This document shows positions 18,694 through 27,222 of a stretch of DNA of 64,000 nucleotides, one piece after another. Source of the DNA: Hymenobacter wooponensis (GTDB taxonomy: Bacteria > Bacteroidota > Bacteroidia > Cytophagales > Hymenobacteraceae); contig NZ_SRKZ01000001.1 in NCBI RefSeq assembly GCF_004745865.1, positions 310,001 through 374,000 on the forward strand. The letters are read 5' to 3'. The notes beneath the pieces were generated by a model, which was not told where the DNA came from, searched no databases, and saw only the letters and a program-made list of their open reading frames with translations. How positions within the stretch are numbered: position 1 is the first letter of the stretch; every line of letters starts with the position of its first letter. The translations under genes were made by a program, and so were the position numbers.

Positions 18694-19884
18694 TTATGCC
18701 CGGCTCCGGGTTCCTACGCTCTCTAGTATCTGCCATAGCGCTTGGGCACTTTGCTCCCAGGAAAAACGCTGCACATTCCGAAAACCGCGGGCTATAAATT
18801 CTTGGCGCCGGTCTTCCTGCTCATATAACACACGCAAGCCAGCCGCAATTGACTCTACCCGCAATGGGTCAACAAGCTGCGCCGCTCCACCCGCCACTTC
18901 GGGCATAGAGCTGCAATTGGAGGTAACAACCGGTGAACCGCACGCTTGGGCTTCAATAATGGGGATACCAAATCCCTCAAAATATGGCACATAAGCCGTA
19001 GCATGAGCAGCGGCATATAATTGCACTAACTCTTCATCCGTTACGCGGCCCGTCAAATGCACATCGTGGCGGAACTGCATCTCCCGATACACGTCGAAGA
19101 TAGGGCCAGCTTTCCAGGCGGTGCGACCAACCACCAGTAGCTTGGTAGGAGCCTGTGTTTGCTGCTTGAATAGGTCAAAAGCCCGCAGCAGATTTAGTAG
19201 ATTTTTACGCGGCTGCAGGGCTCCTACAAACAGGAAATACGGTTTGCCCGCGCTATATCGGTCGCGGGTGGCTTGCTGCTCAGTATCGTTCTGCGGCTGA
19301 AACTGCTGGTCGGCGGCGTTGTAAACGATGCTAATTTTTTCGGCCGGCACCCCATACGTGCGCACAATATCCTGGCGGGTGGCGTCGGAAACGGCAATTA
19401 GCCGCTCAGAAGCCTGCGCAAAGCGAGGCGTGAAGAACTGGTAGTAACGCAGCGTGAGCCGGTCAACGTCTTGCGGAAAATGCTCGAAAGCTAAGTCGTG
19501 GAGTACGGTCACGCGGGGTACGCGGGTGCGCAGGGTGGTATACCCATCGGGGCTCAGGAATACAGCCGGGCGGTAGCGGCGCAGCCAGCGCGCCACGGCT
19601 CCCTCAAACCACGCTACCCACAGCACCGGGTGCCGGGCCGGCGGACTCAGCACATGCGGCACCACATTCGAGCCGAAGATATAGCGCAAATCGTAGGCCC
19701 GGTCGAAGAGGAAATGAAAAGTGTGCTCCGGGTGCTGCTGCACGAGGTGGCGAAGCGTTTCATAAGTGAAGCGCCCAATGCCCTCCAGCTTATCGCCAGG
19801 CAGTAGGAAGCGGACATTAACGGCTATTTCCAAACAGCTAGATAGTCGGCAGGTGAAGGATGATACGGCGCCGGTTTCCGACAC
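18694..19884 (-). CDS. Family 4 (GT-B) glycosyltransferase
   Basis: The 396-residue retaining GT4 enzyme has an N-terminal acceptor domain (VNVRFLLPGDKLEGIGRFTYE, VTVLHDLAFEHFPQDVD) and the donor domain signature FLFVGALQPRKNLLNLLRAF, VHLTGRVTDEELVQLYAAA, YFEGFGIPIIEAQACG (EX7E motif) and VTSNCSSMPEVAGGAA. It is cytosolic and transfers a sugar from a nucleotide donor during polysaccharide assembly; donor and acceptor are unknown. The ATG at 19884 gives 17 unconserved residues. A TTG at 19833 (LEIAVNVRF) matches family N-termini better. It sits between the deacetylase and the FkbM methyltransferase on the same strand. Confidence 0.92.
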   Translation of the reverse strand: MSETGAVSSFTCRLSSCLEIAVNVRFLLPGDKLEGIGRFTYETLRHLVQQHPEHTFHFLFDRAYDLRYIFGSNVVPHVLSPPARHPVLWVAWFEGAVARWLRRYRPAVFLSPDGYTTLRTRVPRVTVLHDLAFEHFPQDVDRLTLRYYQFFTPRFAQASERLIAVSDATRQDIVRTYGVPAEKISIVYNAADQQFQPQNDTEQQATRDRYSAGKPYFLFVGALQPRKNLLNLLRAFDLFKQQTQAPTKLLVVGRTAWKAGPIFDVYREMQFRHDVHLTGRVTDEELVQLYAAAHATAYVPYFEGFGIPIIEAQACGSPVVTSNCSSMPEVAGGAAQLVDPLRVESIAAGLRVLYEQEDRRQEFIARGFRNVQRFSWEQSAQALWQILESVGTRSRA

Positions 19885-19980
19885 AATAGTACTACGTCAT
19901 TTCCTACACCCGAGCCTATGTTCTCCCCCTTCTAGCCCCAGCCCACAAATCTTGCAGCTTAGGACGCACCAGCCCCAATA

Positions 19981-20889
19981 CTACTTCTTGATAAACACGA
20001 AGTTATCAGAGTCGTAATTATGCTCTATTAAAAATGCATTCAGGTCCTCGCATGGTACGGGGTGGCCTAGGACATCTAAGGAGTGAGCAGCGTAGCCCAG
20101 TTCGCGCAGCAGTTCCACGGCCTTTTGGTGCTCGGTGTTGTGGCGCTTAGGCTCCAGGTACTCCATAACCACGTAGGGGCTTAATCGACGCAGGCTTTCC
20201 GCAGCGCCGCCAATCACCTTAAGCTCTGCTCCTTCCACATCGATTTTAATAACAGCCGGTTGGCTGTTTGTAGTGGCTAGGATGTCATCGATGCGGGTAG
20301 CGGGAATGTCAATGCGCGTGGGTTTGAAGTCAGCAAACCATTTCTCGTCGGCAAATTGCGCTACATCCATAGAGTTAAACTCGTTGTAGAGCACCGGAAA
20401 CTCGTAGAAAGAAATAGTCTCCTCCTTATCAGAAACGGCTTGGTTGATGGCCCGAATGTTGGCTTGGCCCTTTACATTTTCAGCCAGCACGGCGTAAGTG
20501 CTCCGCGAAGCTTCGTAGGCCAGTACTTGCCCGGTGGGGCCTACTAAGCGTGAGGCCAACAGCGCGAAATACCCGAAGTGCCCCCCTACATCTAGGAACG
20601 TCTCGCCGGGTTGTAAGGTATTTATCAGAAAGCGAGCCAGCCGAATTTCGGAACTGTGCGACTTGCCGCCGGTCAGATAGATGTCGGTGCCGGCAGGCAA
20701 AACCACTTGCATAGGCATACCAAAAAAGGTGCTTACCTCTTTCACAAGTCCCTTTTTGGTGCGAGCATACACAAGCTGTCGAAACCCTATGGCGTACAGA
20801 TATTTCCCCGGAGCATGTAGCAAGCGCCGCCATTTAGTAGCGTTGGCGAGGGCTTCGACTTCATCAAGCTGCTTTAGAAGGGAATTCAT
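19981..20889 (-). CDS. FkbM-family methyltransferase
   Basis: The 302-residue SAM-dependent methyltransferase has its class I SAM site at GETFLDVGGHFGYFALLASRLVG (motif I), then VLAYEASRSTYAVLAENVK. The FkbM-specific core follows: VIKIDVEGAELKVIGGAAESL and YVVMEYLEP. FkbM enzymes O-methylate sugars or polyketides. Placed between a GT4 and a flippase gene, this one most likely methylates a sugar of the surface polysaccharide (inference). The first 70 residues are a helical extension. It lies 96 bases upstream of the GT4 on the same strand. Confidence 0.88.
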   Translation of the reverse strand: MNSLLKQLDEVEALANATKWRRLLHAPGKYLYAIGFRQLVYARTKKGLVKEVSTFFGMPMQVVLPAGTDIYLTGGKSHSSEIRLARFLINTLQPGETFLDVGGHFGYFALLASRLVGPTGQVLAYEASRSTYAVLAENVKGQANIRAINQAVSDKEETISFYEFPVLYNEFNSMDVAQFADEKWFADFKPTRIDIPATRIDDILATTNSQPAVIKIDVEGAELKVIGGAAESLRRLSPYVVMEYLEPKRHNTEHQKAVELLRELGYAAHSLDVLGHPVPCEDLNAFLIEHNYDSDNFVFIKK

Positions 20890-20961
20890 GTACTAAGTAT
20901 AGGGACGCAAATGAGCCTGCTGACGGGCTAGGCCAAGAGGCAGGTGGACAAATATCGGCTT

Positions 20962-22395
20962 TTACGCTTCTGTTTTGCGCTGGCGCAACTGTTTAAGTTC
21001 GGCAGGCCGTACTATTCGCAGCCCCCAAATCAGGCCTACGAACAACGCTCCGGCCACGAAAGCCTCTAGTAGCCAAGGGAGTTGCAAGTAGGTTTGCATA
21101 GCGTACCATGCAGCGCATAGCAGACCGAATATAGCTCCTAACTGTCCTAGCATTTTCCACGGCACTGCCACTCCAGCGCGGCGGTGCACCAACCACACGT
21201 AGCTGCCAGACACAAATATGGCGCAGAAAAGTGTGTTCCAGGCGGCAGCAATGGCGCCATACTGCGGCAGAAAAACAAGGTTCAACCCAATATTCAGGGC
21301 CACGCTTGCGGCCACCAGCCAGCTCACTAAGTTCACGAAGCGGGTACTGTTGAGCAGGGAAGCATATAGTGCAAAGAAGGAATGCACCAGCACATTCACG
21401 AATAGAATTTTGAGACACCACGTCATACGAGCTACCTCCGCGCTCGTACTGTGCTTGAACTGCCAGAAGAGCACCTCTCCCCGAAACAGTACAAAGGCGC
21501 ACACTAGCAGCATAGGTAAGGTTACTACGCGCTGTCCGAACCACAGCAGGTTGCGCTGCTCATCCCGGCTGTTTACGGCACTAGCAAACTTGGCAAAGAA
21601 TAGAGGTAAAATAGTCCAGATGTACATCATCACGGCATCGACCCAACGGTAGGCCCCGGCATAGTACCCTGCCTCGGTGGGTGAAGCTAAGCGCTCCAGC
21701 ATCACCATATCGACCCGCTCATTTACGCCGTATAGTAGCGTTATCACGGCAAAGGGCACCGTCTCGCGCAGCACCATACGAGCTTGTCCCCACTGCCAGC
21801 GGTAGCGCACTCGTCCAAACAGGCGCGTCATGAGGCCATACAGCAGAACGGTGGTAAACACCGCCGCTAGTACTCGCACACCTACGTAGCGTTCCAGTGT
21901 TAGCCCCAGCGGTAGTAGTACCAGTACCAGGCCCAGGAGCAAGAACTTTTCAAATACTGATAGCACTGCATCAGTATTGAAGTGCTGGTGGGCTTGTAAG
22001 GTACCCCGCAAAAACTGCCCATACTGCGCTAGCAGCAGGCTACTTCCAATAGCACCCAGCAGCAGCAACGGATAGCCACGGTAGCCTATAACCCACCCTA
22101 CGCCTAGCATGGCACCTAAGGCTGCTACATTCAGCCAGCCACGTAGGGGTAAAATAGTGGGAAAGTATTCCGTAAGAAAGGCGGGGTCGGCGGCTACGCG
22201 CTTCACGCTGTAGTGCGTCAGGCCCAAGTCCGATACAGTAGCCAGCACTAATGTTAGGGCTGAAAGGGCCGTGAACAGACCAAACTCCGCGTGGCCTAGG
22301 CGGTCCTGCACAATGTTTTCGAGGACGACCCAACCCGGCTTTACGAGCAGATTGAGTAGTACTACCAGACTGATATTTCTAAAAAAACGTTTGAT
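20962..22395 (-). CDS. Wzx-type polysaccharide flippase
   Basis: This is an integral membrane protein with about 12-14 hydrophobic helices and the LGHAEFGLFTALSALTLVLA first-helix signature of oligosaccharide flippases, which move lipid-linked repeat units across the inner membrane. A GTG at 22311 gives 449 residues, but the open frame continues upstream to a TGA at 22428. It reads IKRFFRNISLVVLLNLLVKP then GWVVLENIVQ, which is the conserved family N-terminus. There is no ATG, GTG or TTG in that extension; the best-placed codon is ATC at 22395. Either a rare ATC start is used or the start was lost. A -7-like word at 22476-22469 lies upstream. Confidence 0.85.
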   Translation of the reverse strand: MKRFFRNISLVVLLNLLVKPGWVVLENIVQDRLGHAEFGLFTALSALTLVLATVSDLGLTHYSVKRVAADPAFLTEYFPTILPLRGWLNVAALGAMLGVGWVIGYRGYPLLLLGAIGSSLLLAQYGQFLRGTLQAHQHFNTDAVLSVFEKFLLLGLVLVLLPLGLTLERYVGVRVLAAVFTTVLLYGLMTRLFGRVRYRWQWGQARMVLRETVPFAVITLLYGVNERVDMVMLERLASPTEAGYYAGAYRWVDAVMMYIWTILPLFFAKFASAVNSRDEQRNLLWFGQRVVTLPMLLVCAFVLFRGEVLFWQFKHSTSAEVARMTWCLKILFVNVLVHSFFALYASLLNSTRFVNLVSWLVAASVALNIGLNLVFLPQYGAIAAAWNTLFCAIFVSGSYVWLVHRRAGVAVPWKMLGQLGAIFGLLCAAWYAMQTYLQLPWLLEAFVAGALFVGLIWGLRIVRPAELKQLRQRKTEA

Positions 22396-22468
22396 GCCGT
22401 CCGCGCTTAACTGAGTAAATCCGCGTCAGCTCTACGGGTTGCGCAAGAGCAACAGACTGACGAGGGCA

Positions 22469-22476
22469 CAAAACTA
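22469..22476 (-). promoter_or_regulatory. Candidate -7 element for the flippase gene
   Basis: On the minus strand this reads TAGTTTTG, matching the Bacteroidota -7 consensus TAnnTTTG. No TTG is found at the usual distance for -33. It lies 74 bases before the candidate ATC start at 22395, supporting transcription of the extended frame. Confidence 0.4.
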
Positions 22477-22534
22477 CGCAAAAAGCGGCCGGGCTTGATG
22501 GGCGGTTTCCGCTCGGCAGAGGGCATTTTTCCTC

Positions 22535-22542
22535 TATCTTTG
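22535..22542 (+). promoter_or_regulatory. Candidate -7 element for the Wzz-like gene
   Basis: TATCTTTG matches the TAnnTTTG consensus exactly, 53 bases before the ATG at 22596. A TTG at 22495 is too distant to be a normal -33. With the minus-strand word at 22469 it makes a divergent promoter region for both arms of the polysaccharide locus. Confidence 0.5.
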
Positions 22543-22595
22543 CGCGCCGCTGGTATCTAACCTTTCCACTTGTGGGTCAGTGGCTATACTTGATT

Positions 22596-23795
22596 ATGTC
22601 TGAGCGCCCCTATTCTCTTCTAGGCCTGTGGCCTATTATTAATCGTTGGAAAAACCTGGTGATGGCCGCGCTCGTGTTAGCTTTAGTGCTAAGCACCATA
22701 GTGGCTTTTTTGTTACCCAACATCTACCAATCCAAAGCAGTATTCTTCCCTACCAACCCCCAAAACTCTGACCCTGACCGCATTGTCGAAGGACAAAAGC
22801 TAGAGTTAGGAGGCCGTACTGAAGACCTAGACCGTGTAATTACGGTAGGCGAATCTCAACCCGTGGCAGAGCTAATGCTCAAGCGCTTCAACCTATACCA
22901 GCACTATGGCGTGGGCACACCCGGCGATGATAAAGCCGATACAGAAGCGCTGCGTGAGTTCAGCGACAACCTTGATATTGTGCGCAACGAGCGCGACGTT
23001 ATTGAACTCACCTTTCAGGACCAAGACAAGCAGTTGGCTGCCCGTATTACCAATACGATGGTGTCGGTGATTGACTCTATTAACCAGCAACTGACGCTGG
23101 AAAACCGGCGCAATGTGCTAGGCCTGTACAAGCAGCGCTACGAGTTCCTGAACAAAGAATACGAACGCTCCCGCCAGCAGGTAGTGCAGGCTCGGCACCG
23201 ATACGGCATCTTTGGTCCTGAGCAACAATCGCGGTATTTGTCGCGGGAGATTGTGCGCCTAGAGCGCGAGCTGAACCAAACCGGACAGTTCTTGAAGACA
23301 GACGGTCTGCGCCAAGCTCTAAAGCGCATTAAGCAAGATGAGCAGGAGAATGCCAATAACACTGAAAGCTACTTGTCGCGGGAAATTGTGGAAACGCAAA
23401 GCGCGCTGGCTGAGCAAGGCGGCGGCCCGAAGTCAACGAGCCTGCGCCGGGCATTGCGTGGCCTTACTCAAAGCAACAGTGGCAACCTAATCAACGCGGA
23501 AAGCTATATCAATGGCATCGACTCACTAAACTTACTTACGGCCCGCGTAACCGATTTGCAGGACCGTTTAGTAAAAGCCCAGGGTGAATACGAAACGGCG
23601 GAGCTTTCCCTTAATGCTCGCATTTCTTCCTTATACGTGGTGCAGAAGGCCTACCCAGCTACCCGCAAGAGCAAGCCTGTGCGGTGGCTTATTGTCGTAG
23701 GCTCGGTATTCCTCACCTTCGCTTTGTCGGTGGTTGTTATCACGCTGCTGGAACTCTACCGTCGGACCCAGCGCCCATTAGTCGCGTCAAGGTGA
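22596..23795 (+). CDS. Wzz-like polysaccharide chain-length determinant / co-polymerase
   Basis: The 399-residue product has a cytoplasmic start, a first membrane helix (LVMAALVLALVLSTIVAFLL, near residues 22-42), a large periplasmic part and a second helix near the C-terminus (WLIVVGSVFLTFALSVVVITLLEL). The helix-loop-helix topology with long coiled coils (NVLGLYKQRYEFLNKEYERS; REIVRLERELNQTGQFLK) is that of PCP/Wzz proteins that set polymer length. A YLSREIV-x-x-(E/Q) segment occurs twice (about residues 218 and 264), an internal repeat of the coiled coil. No kinase domain is fused. Its stop overlaps the next start in GTGA, so the two are translationally coupled. Confidence 0.85.
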   Translation: MSERPYSLLGLWPIINRWKNLVMAALVLALVLSTIVAFLLPNIYQSKAVFFPTNPQNSDPDRIVEGQKLELGGRTEDLDRVITVGESQPVAELMLKRFNLYQHYGVGTPGDDKADTEALREFSDNLDIVRNERDVIELTFQDQDKQLAARITNTMVSVIDSINQQLTLENRRNVLGLYKQRYEFLNKEYERSRQQVVQARHRYGIFGPEQQSRYLSREIVRLERELNQTGQFLKTDGLRQALKRIKQDEQENANNTESYLSREIVETQSALAEQGGGPKSTSLRRALRGLTQSNSGNLINAESYINGIDSLNLLTARVTDLQDRLVKAQGEYETAELSLNARISSLYVVQKAYPATRKSKPVRWLIVVGSVFLTFALSVVVITLLELYRRTQRPLVASR

Positions 23796-25282
23796 GCGCA
23801 CTACTAAACCGGCTTTTTCCTACCGACCCCAGTCAGCGCTTATTTGTGGGGATTATGCTCCTGCTCATGCTGGGCGGAGCAACGGCGGCACTACTTCAGA
23901 CGCCCCTGACCCTGTTGCCTGTAGTACTGGCGCTAGGCCTGTTAGTAGTATTTACCGACTGGACGTTACTTTTCTATTTGCTTTTCCTGACGTTGGCCTT
24001 CTCCCGCGAGGTTCCAATACCAGGCGGCTTGAGTTTGGATGTACCGTCGGAGCCGTTAATGATGACCCTTACGGGTTGCATCATTGCTACTCTGTTTATG
24101 CGGCGAGTGCGGCTGCCAACCCGCGAGCTTTTGCACCCAGTGATAATTCTGTTGGTGTTGCTGCTACTGTGGTCGGTTACCTCTTCCTTTTTCTCAGTCG
24201 ATTCTACCAAGTCTATCAAGTATATACTAGCTAAGATTTGGTATCTGGTGCCTTTTATCCTAGGCACTTTTCTGCTAGTACGACAACCCGCAAAGGCTTG
24301 GCAGGTAGCACGGCTCTACGTAATAGGCACCTGTATTACGGTCTTGATCATTATTGTGCGGCACGGAGCCCATGGCTTCACATTTGACACCATTAACCCC
24401 GCCGTAGCCCCCCTTTACCGCAACCACGTAACCTATGCGACGGTACTAGCGCTGCTGTTGCCGTTTTCGTGGTATGGTGCTCGTAACACAACTGGGCTTC
24501 CGCGCTTACTTTGGCGCATTGCTACCGGCCTACTCCTGTTTGGCTTGCTGACGGCTTATACCCGCGCCTCAATCTTAGCCATTCCGGTAGCTGGAATCTT
24601 TTATCTCGTGATCCGCTGGCGGCAAACCCGCCTGTTCTTACTAGCTACAGTTGTGGCCACTTTAGCAGGTACTGGCTACTTTCTAAGCGAGAACAATTAC
24701 ATGCTCTACGCGCCTGATTTTGAAAAAACAGTCTTCAACGCAAAAGACTTTGGCAAGCACTTGGAAGCCACATACAAGCTGCAGGATATGTCGGGGATGG
24801 AGCGGGTGTACCGGTGGGTAGCGGCCGCCCGAATGACTGCTGATAAACCACTTGTAGGCAGTGGCCCTAGTACCTTTTACCCTGAGTATAAACGCTACAC
24901 CGTACGAAGCTTCCGCACTTACGTCAGCGACAACCCTGAGCGTTCCACTACCCATAATTACTTTCTGCTGCTCCTGGCTGAACAAGGCTTTCCGGGCATG
25001 CTGCTCTTTGCGGTACTACTGGGCATCAGCCTGTTGATGATTGAACACTTGTACCATCGCACGGCACCACACTCAGAGTTACGCAATGTGGTGCTTGCTT
25101 GCGGTCTTAGCTTTATCATCATTGTGTTTCACCTGCTGCTGAATGAGCTGGTGGAAGTAGACAAGATTGGCTCCTTCTTCTTCTTTAATCTGGCCGTGTT
25201 GATCCGGATGGGTACGTGGCTGAACCAGCAGCGAGAGGGTGGCCAAGTAGGCCTAGTAGAACCCGTAGTAGCTGTTGACTAG
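23792..25282 (+). CDS. O-antigen ligase / polymerase family membrane protein (Wzy_C)
   Basis: The 496-residue product starts at the GTG at 23792, inside the GTGA overlap with the Wzz-like gene. It has about 11-12 membrane helices and one large periplasmic loop (about 330-420) with the Wzy_C signature: KPLVGSGPSTFYPEYKRY and STTHNYFLLLLAEQGFPG, containing the conserved His. RASILAIPVAGIFYL precedes it. The family links O-antigen to lipid A-core or polymerises repeat units. Which of the two cannot be told here, but coupling to a chain-length protein favours polymerase. The stop TAG lies in a CTAG shared with the convergent DinB gene. Confidence 0.87.
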   Translation: MSALLNRLFPTDPSQRLFVGIMLLLMLGGATAALLQTPLTLLPVVLALGLLVVFTDWTLLFYLLFLTLAFSREVPIPGGLSLDVPSEPLMMTLTGCIIATLFMRRVRLPTRELLHPVIILLVLLLLWSVTSSFFSVDSTKSIKYILAKIWYLVPFILGTFLLVRQPAKAWQVARLYVIGTCITVLIIIVRHGAHGFTFDTINPAVAPLYRNHVTYATVLALLLPFSWYGARNTTGLPRLLWRIATGLLLFGLLTAYTRASILAIPVAGIFYLVIRWRQTRLFLLATVVATLAGTGYFLSENNYMLYAPDFEKTVFNAKDFGKHLEATYKLQDMSGMERVYRWVAAARMTADKPLVGSGPSTFYPEYKRYTVRSFRTYVSDNPERSTTHNYFLLLLAEQGFPGMLLFAVLLGISLLMIEHLYHRTAPHSELRNVVLACGLSFIIIVFHLLLNELVEVDKIGSFFFFNLAVLIRMGTWLNQQREGGQVGLVEPVVAVD

Positions 25283-25833
25283 GCCAGTTTGTATTCTGTG
25301 GCGTTGCGTTCCATTTGCATAACGTGGCGCTTGGCGTGTTTTGCCAGGAAATAGAGGTATTCGTACACGTCGATCTTGCCGAGCCCGTTCACTGACATAG
25401 TTGTTCGGTACAGCACGCCTTCACCATTTGGCAGCTGCGCCAGGGTGCGCAGGCATTGTTGCAGCTGCTCCTGCAGCTGAACTTGGACTTCTGCGGGTGA
25501 CTTATGATCCGGCCGCATCCAGACGAACGAGCGGCTAATGCCCACTTCGTCCAGCAATTGCTGCTTGAACTGATAGTGGCCTAGCTCCTGATCCAACATA
25601 AGGCCGACACTGTTGCGCAAAGCTTTGGCAGTTCCCTTTTCAATCAGGATCAGTAGGAAGTGGTTGGTAAGGGCAGTGTGCTACAGAATCTGGTCTACCG
25701 TCCAGCCTCCATCGGCGGGCCGATAGTGGCGCAAAGCCGCCGGAACAGCGAACCACGAGTTCAGTTGCGCGAAGGCTTGCTCCAACTCAGTCTGAATGTG
25801 GGCTAATAAGCTTGAGATAGAAGTATCCAGCAT
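25279..25833 (-). pseudogene. DinB-family protein interrupted by an in-frame amber codon
   Basis: Reading from ATG 25833 gives 50 residues (LDTSISSLLAHIQTELEQAF ... GGWTVDQIL), then TAG at 25683-25681. The same frame continues with HTALTNHFLLILIEKG to the stop at 25279 (SVNGLGKIDVYEYLYFLAKH, then AKRHVMQMERN). Together this is a normal-length (about 183-residue) DinB four-helix protein, a family of metal-dependent thiol transferases. The first metal His follows the stop directly and the last is in AKHAKRH. Relatives usually have GluHis there, so GAG to TAG is the likely change. A TTG at 25620 could start a fragment lacking the first metal His. Confidence 0.75.
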
Positions 25834-25848
25834 TTGCTAGGCCACTAG

Positions 25849-27087
25849 CTACTTAAACCGGCAGCTCAGAATAGTTACGTCGTCGGCGAAGCGGTTACCG
25901 TTAGTATTGTAGGCCTCTATCTCGCGTAGTAATTCCCGGTGCACTACCGCAAGTGGTGCGTAGCGGTTTTGCCGCAGCACGCGTAGCACTCCTTCTTCCC
26001 CAAACTCCTCCTGATTAGCATCAAATACTTCTGTCAGGCCATCGGTATAGGTGAGCAGCAGAGTACGCGGGGGCACTACTACCTCCCCCACCTGCAGCAT
26101 GGGTAGCTCTTCCATCACGCCCAGCATAATGGTACCCGACTTCAGCAACAAGACCGGGCCATGGTCCGGGATGAGGAGCGGATCGTTGTGGCCGGCATTT
26201 ACATACTGCAATGCGCGGGTGCTGCGGTCGTAAAGGCCGAAGAATACCGTGATGAATTTGTCGCCGCCGGCATTGCGGAAAATCAAGTTGTTCAGTTCGT
26301 TGACTACCGTAGCCAAGTCGGCCTTCTGGCGCAGCAGCGTGCGTAGTCCCGCCTGGAAGTTCGACATGAGTAGTGAAGCTGCTACGCCCTTACCCGATAC
26401 ATCGGCCACGCAAAACAGGAAGCGGTTGTCGTCGAGGCTCACTACGTCGTAGTAGTCGCCGCCCACGGCGGTGTGGGGCACGTAGCTGGCGTGCACGGCC
26501 ACATGGGCATCATTAGGAAGCTTGCGCGGGAAGAGCATAGTTTGCACCTCCTGAGCAATTTCTATTTCCTTCCGAATGGCGGCATCGGCGACGCGCTGCC
26601 GGGCCAGGCGGCGGCTCTCAATAGCCCCGATAAGAATGTTGCTTAGCGTTTGTAGGAACTTGGTAGCTTCCTCATCAGCATAGTCTTCGTGCACGTTGCC
26701 AATGAACACGTAGGCCTGCACATTACCGTTTTGCACCACCGGAATCACCGTTTCCAGGTGCTGCCACTCCTCCCCTAACCCAAAGTGCTTGACTGGGCAA
26801 GGCAGAGCTGTGCAGCCCTCCTGCACGGCCGCGGGTAGGCTCACCGTCCGAAAATCTGGCAGGCCGGCCCCGAATGATACCATGCACTCCCAAGCTCCTT
26901 CCTCCTTCACGTACAGTACCAGCCGCCGGATATTCAACTGGCCTAGCAGGGTAAACTGAAAGATTTTGTACAGCGCCCCTTCCGTCGGATCGAGGTTGAT
27001 GGCTTGGGTAATTTCCAGCAAGGCTCCCAATTCACGCTCCTTCAGTAACAGGCGTTTCTCAGGGCTTATTGGGCGAGAAGTAGACAT
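25849..27087 (-). CDS. GAF domain PP2C/SpoIIE-type protein serine phosphatase
   Basis: The 412-residue soluble protein has an N-terminal coiled start (EKRLLLKERELGALLEITQA), a GAF sensor domain over about residues 30-170 and a linker helix (RRLARQRVADAAIRKEIEIA). A SpoIIE/PPM phosphatase domain follows: AVGGDYYDVV and CVADVSGKGVAASLLMSN (metal Asp residues), NAGHNDPLL, LLTYTDGLTEVFD and FADDVTILSCRF. Such RsbU-like enzymes dephosphorylate anti-sigma-factor antagonists or related switch proteins. No anti-sigma partner gene is adjacent. ATG 27087 is preferred over 27105 because it begins directly before the conserved part. Confidence 0.9.
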   Translation of the reverse strand: MSTSRPISPEKRLLLKERELGALLEITQAINLDPTEGALYKIFQFTLLGQLNIRRLVLYVKEEGAWECMVSFGAGLPDFRTVSLPAAVQEGCTALPCPVKHFGLGEEWQHLETVIPVVQNGNVQAYVFIGNVHEDYADEEATKFLQTLSNILIGAIESRRLARQRVADAAIRKEIEIAQEVQTMLFPRKLPNDAHVAVHASYVPHTAVGGDYYDVVSLDDNRFLFCVADVSGKGVAASLLMSNFQAGLRTLLRQKADLATVVNELNNLIFRNAGGDKFITVFFGLYDRSTRALQYVNAGHNDPLLIPDHGPVLLLKSGTIMLGVMEELPMLQVGEVVVPPRTLLLTYTDGLTEVFDANQEEFGEEGVLRVLRQNRYAPLAVVHRELLREIEAYNTNGNRFADDVTILSCRFK

Positions 27088-27222
27088 GAAGCGGAAAAAA
27101 ATCAAGTTGTAAAGGAAGTGAACGAGTGAAGTTATAAAGTCGAGGTTCTTTTAGTTTAACCTGCACCCTTTGCGCAGCTCAAACCAACCAAGTCTTTGTT
27201 CGCCTTCAGCACTCACTTTTGG

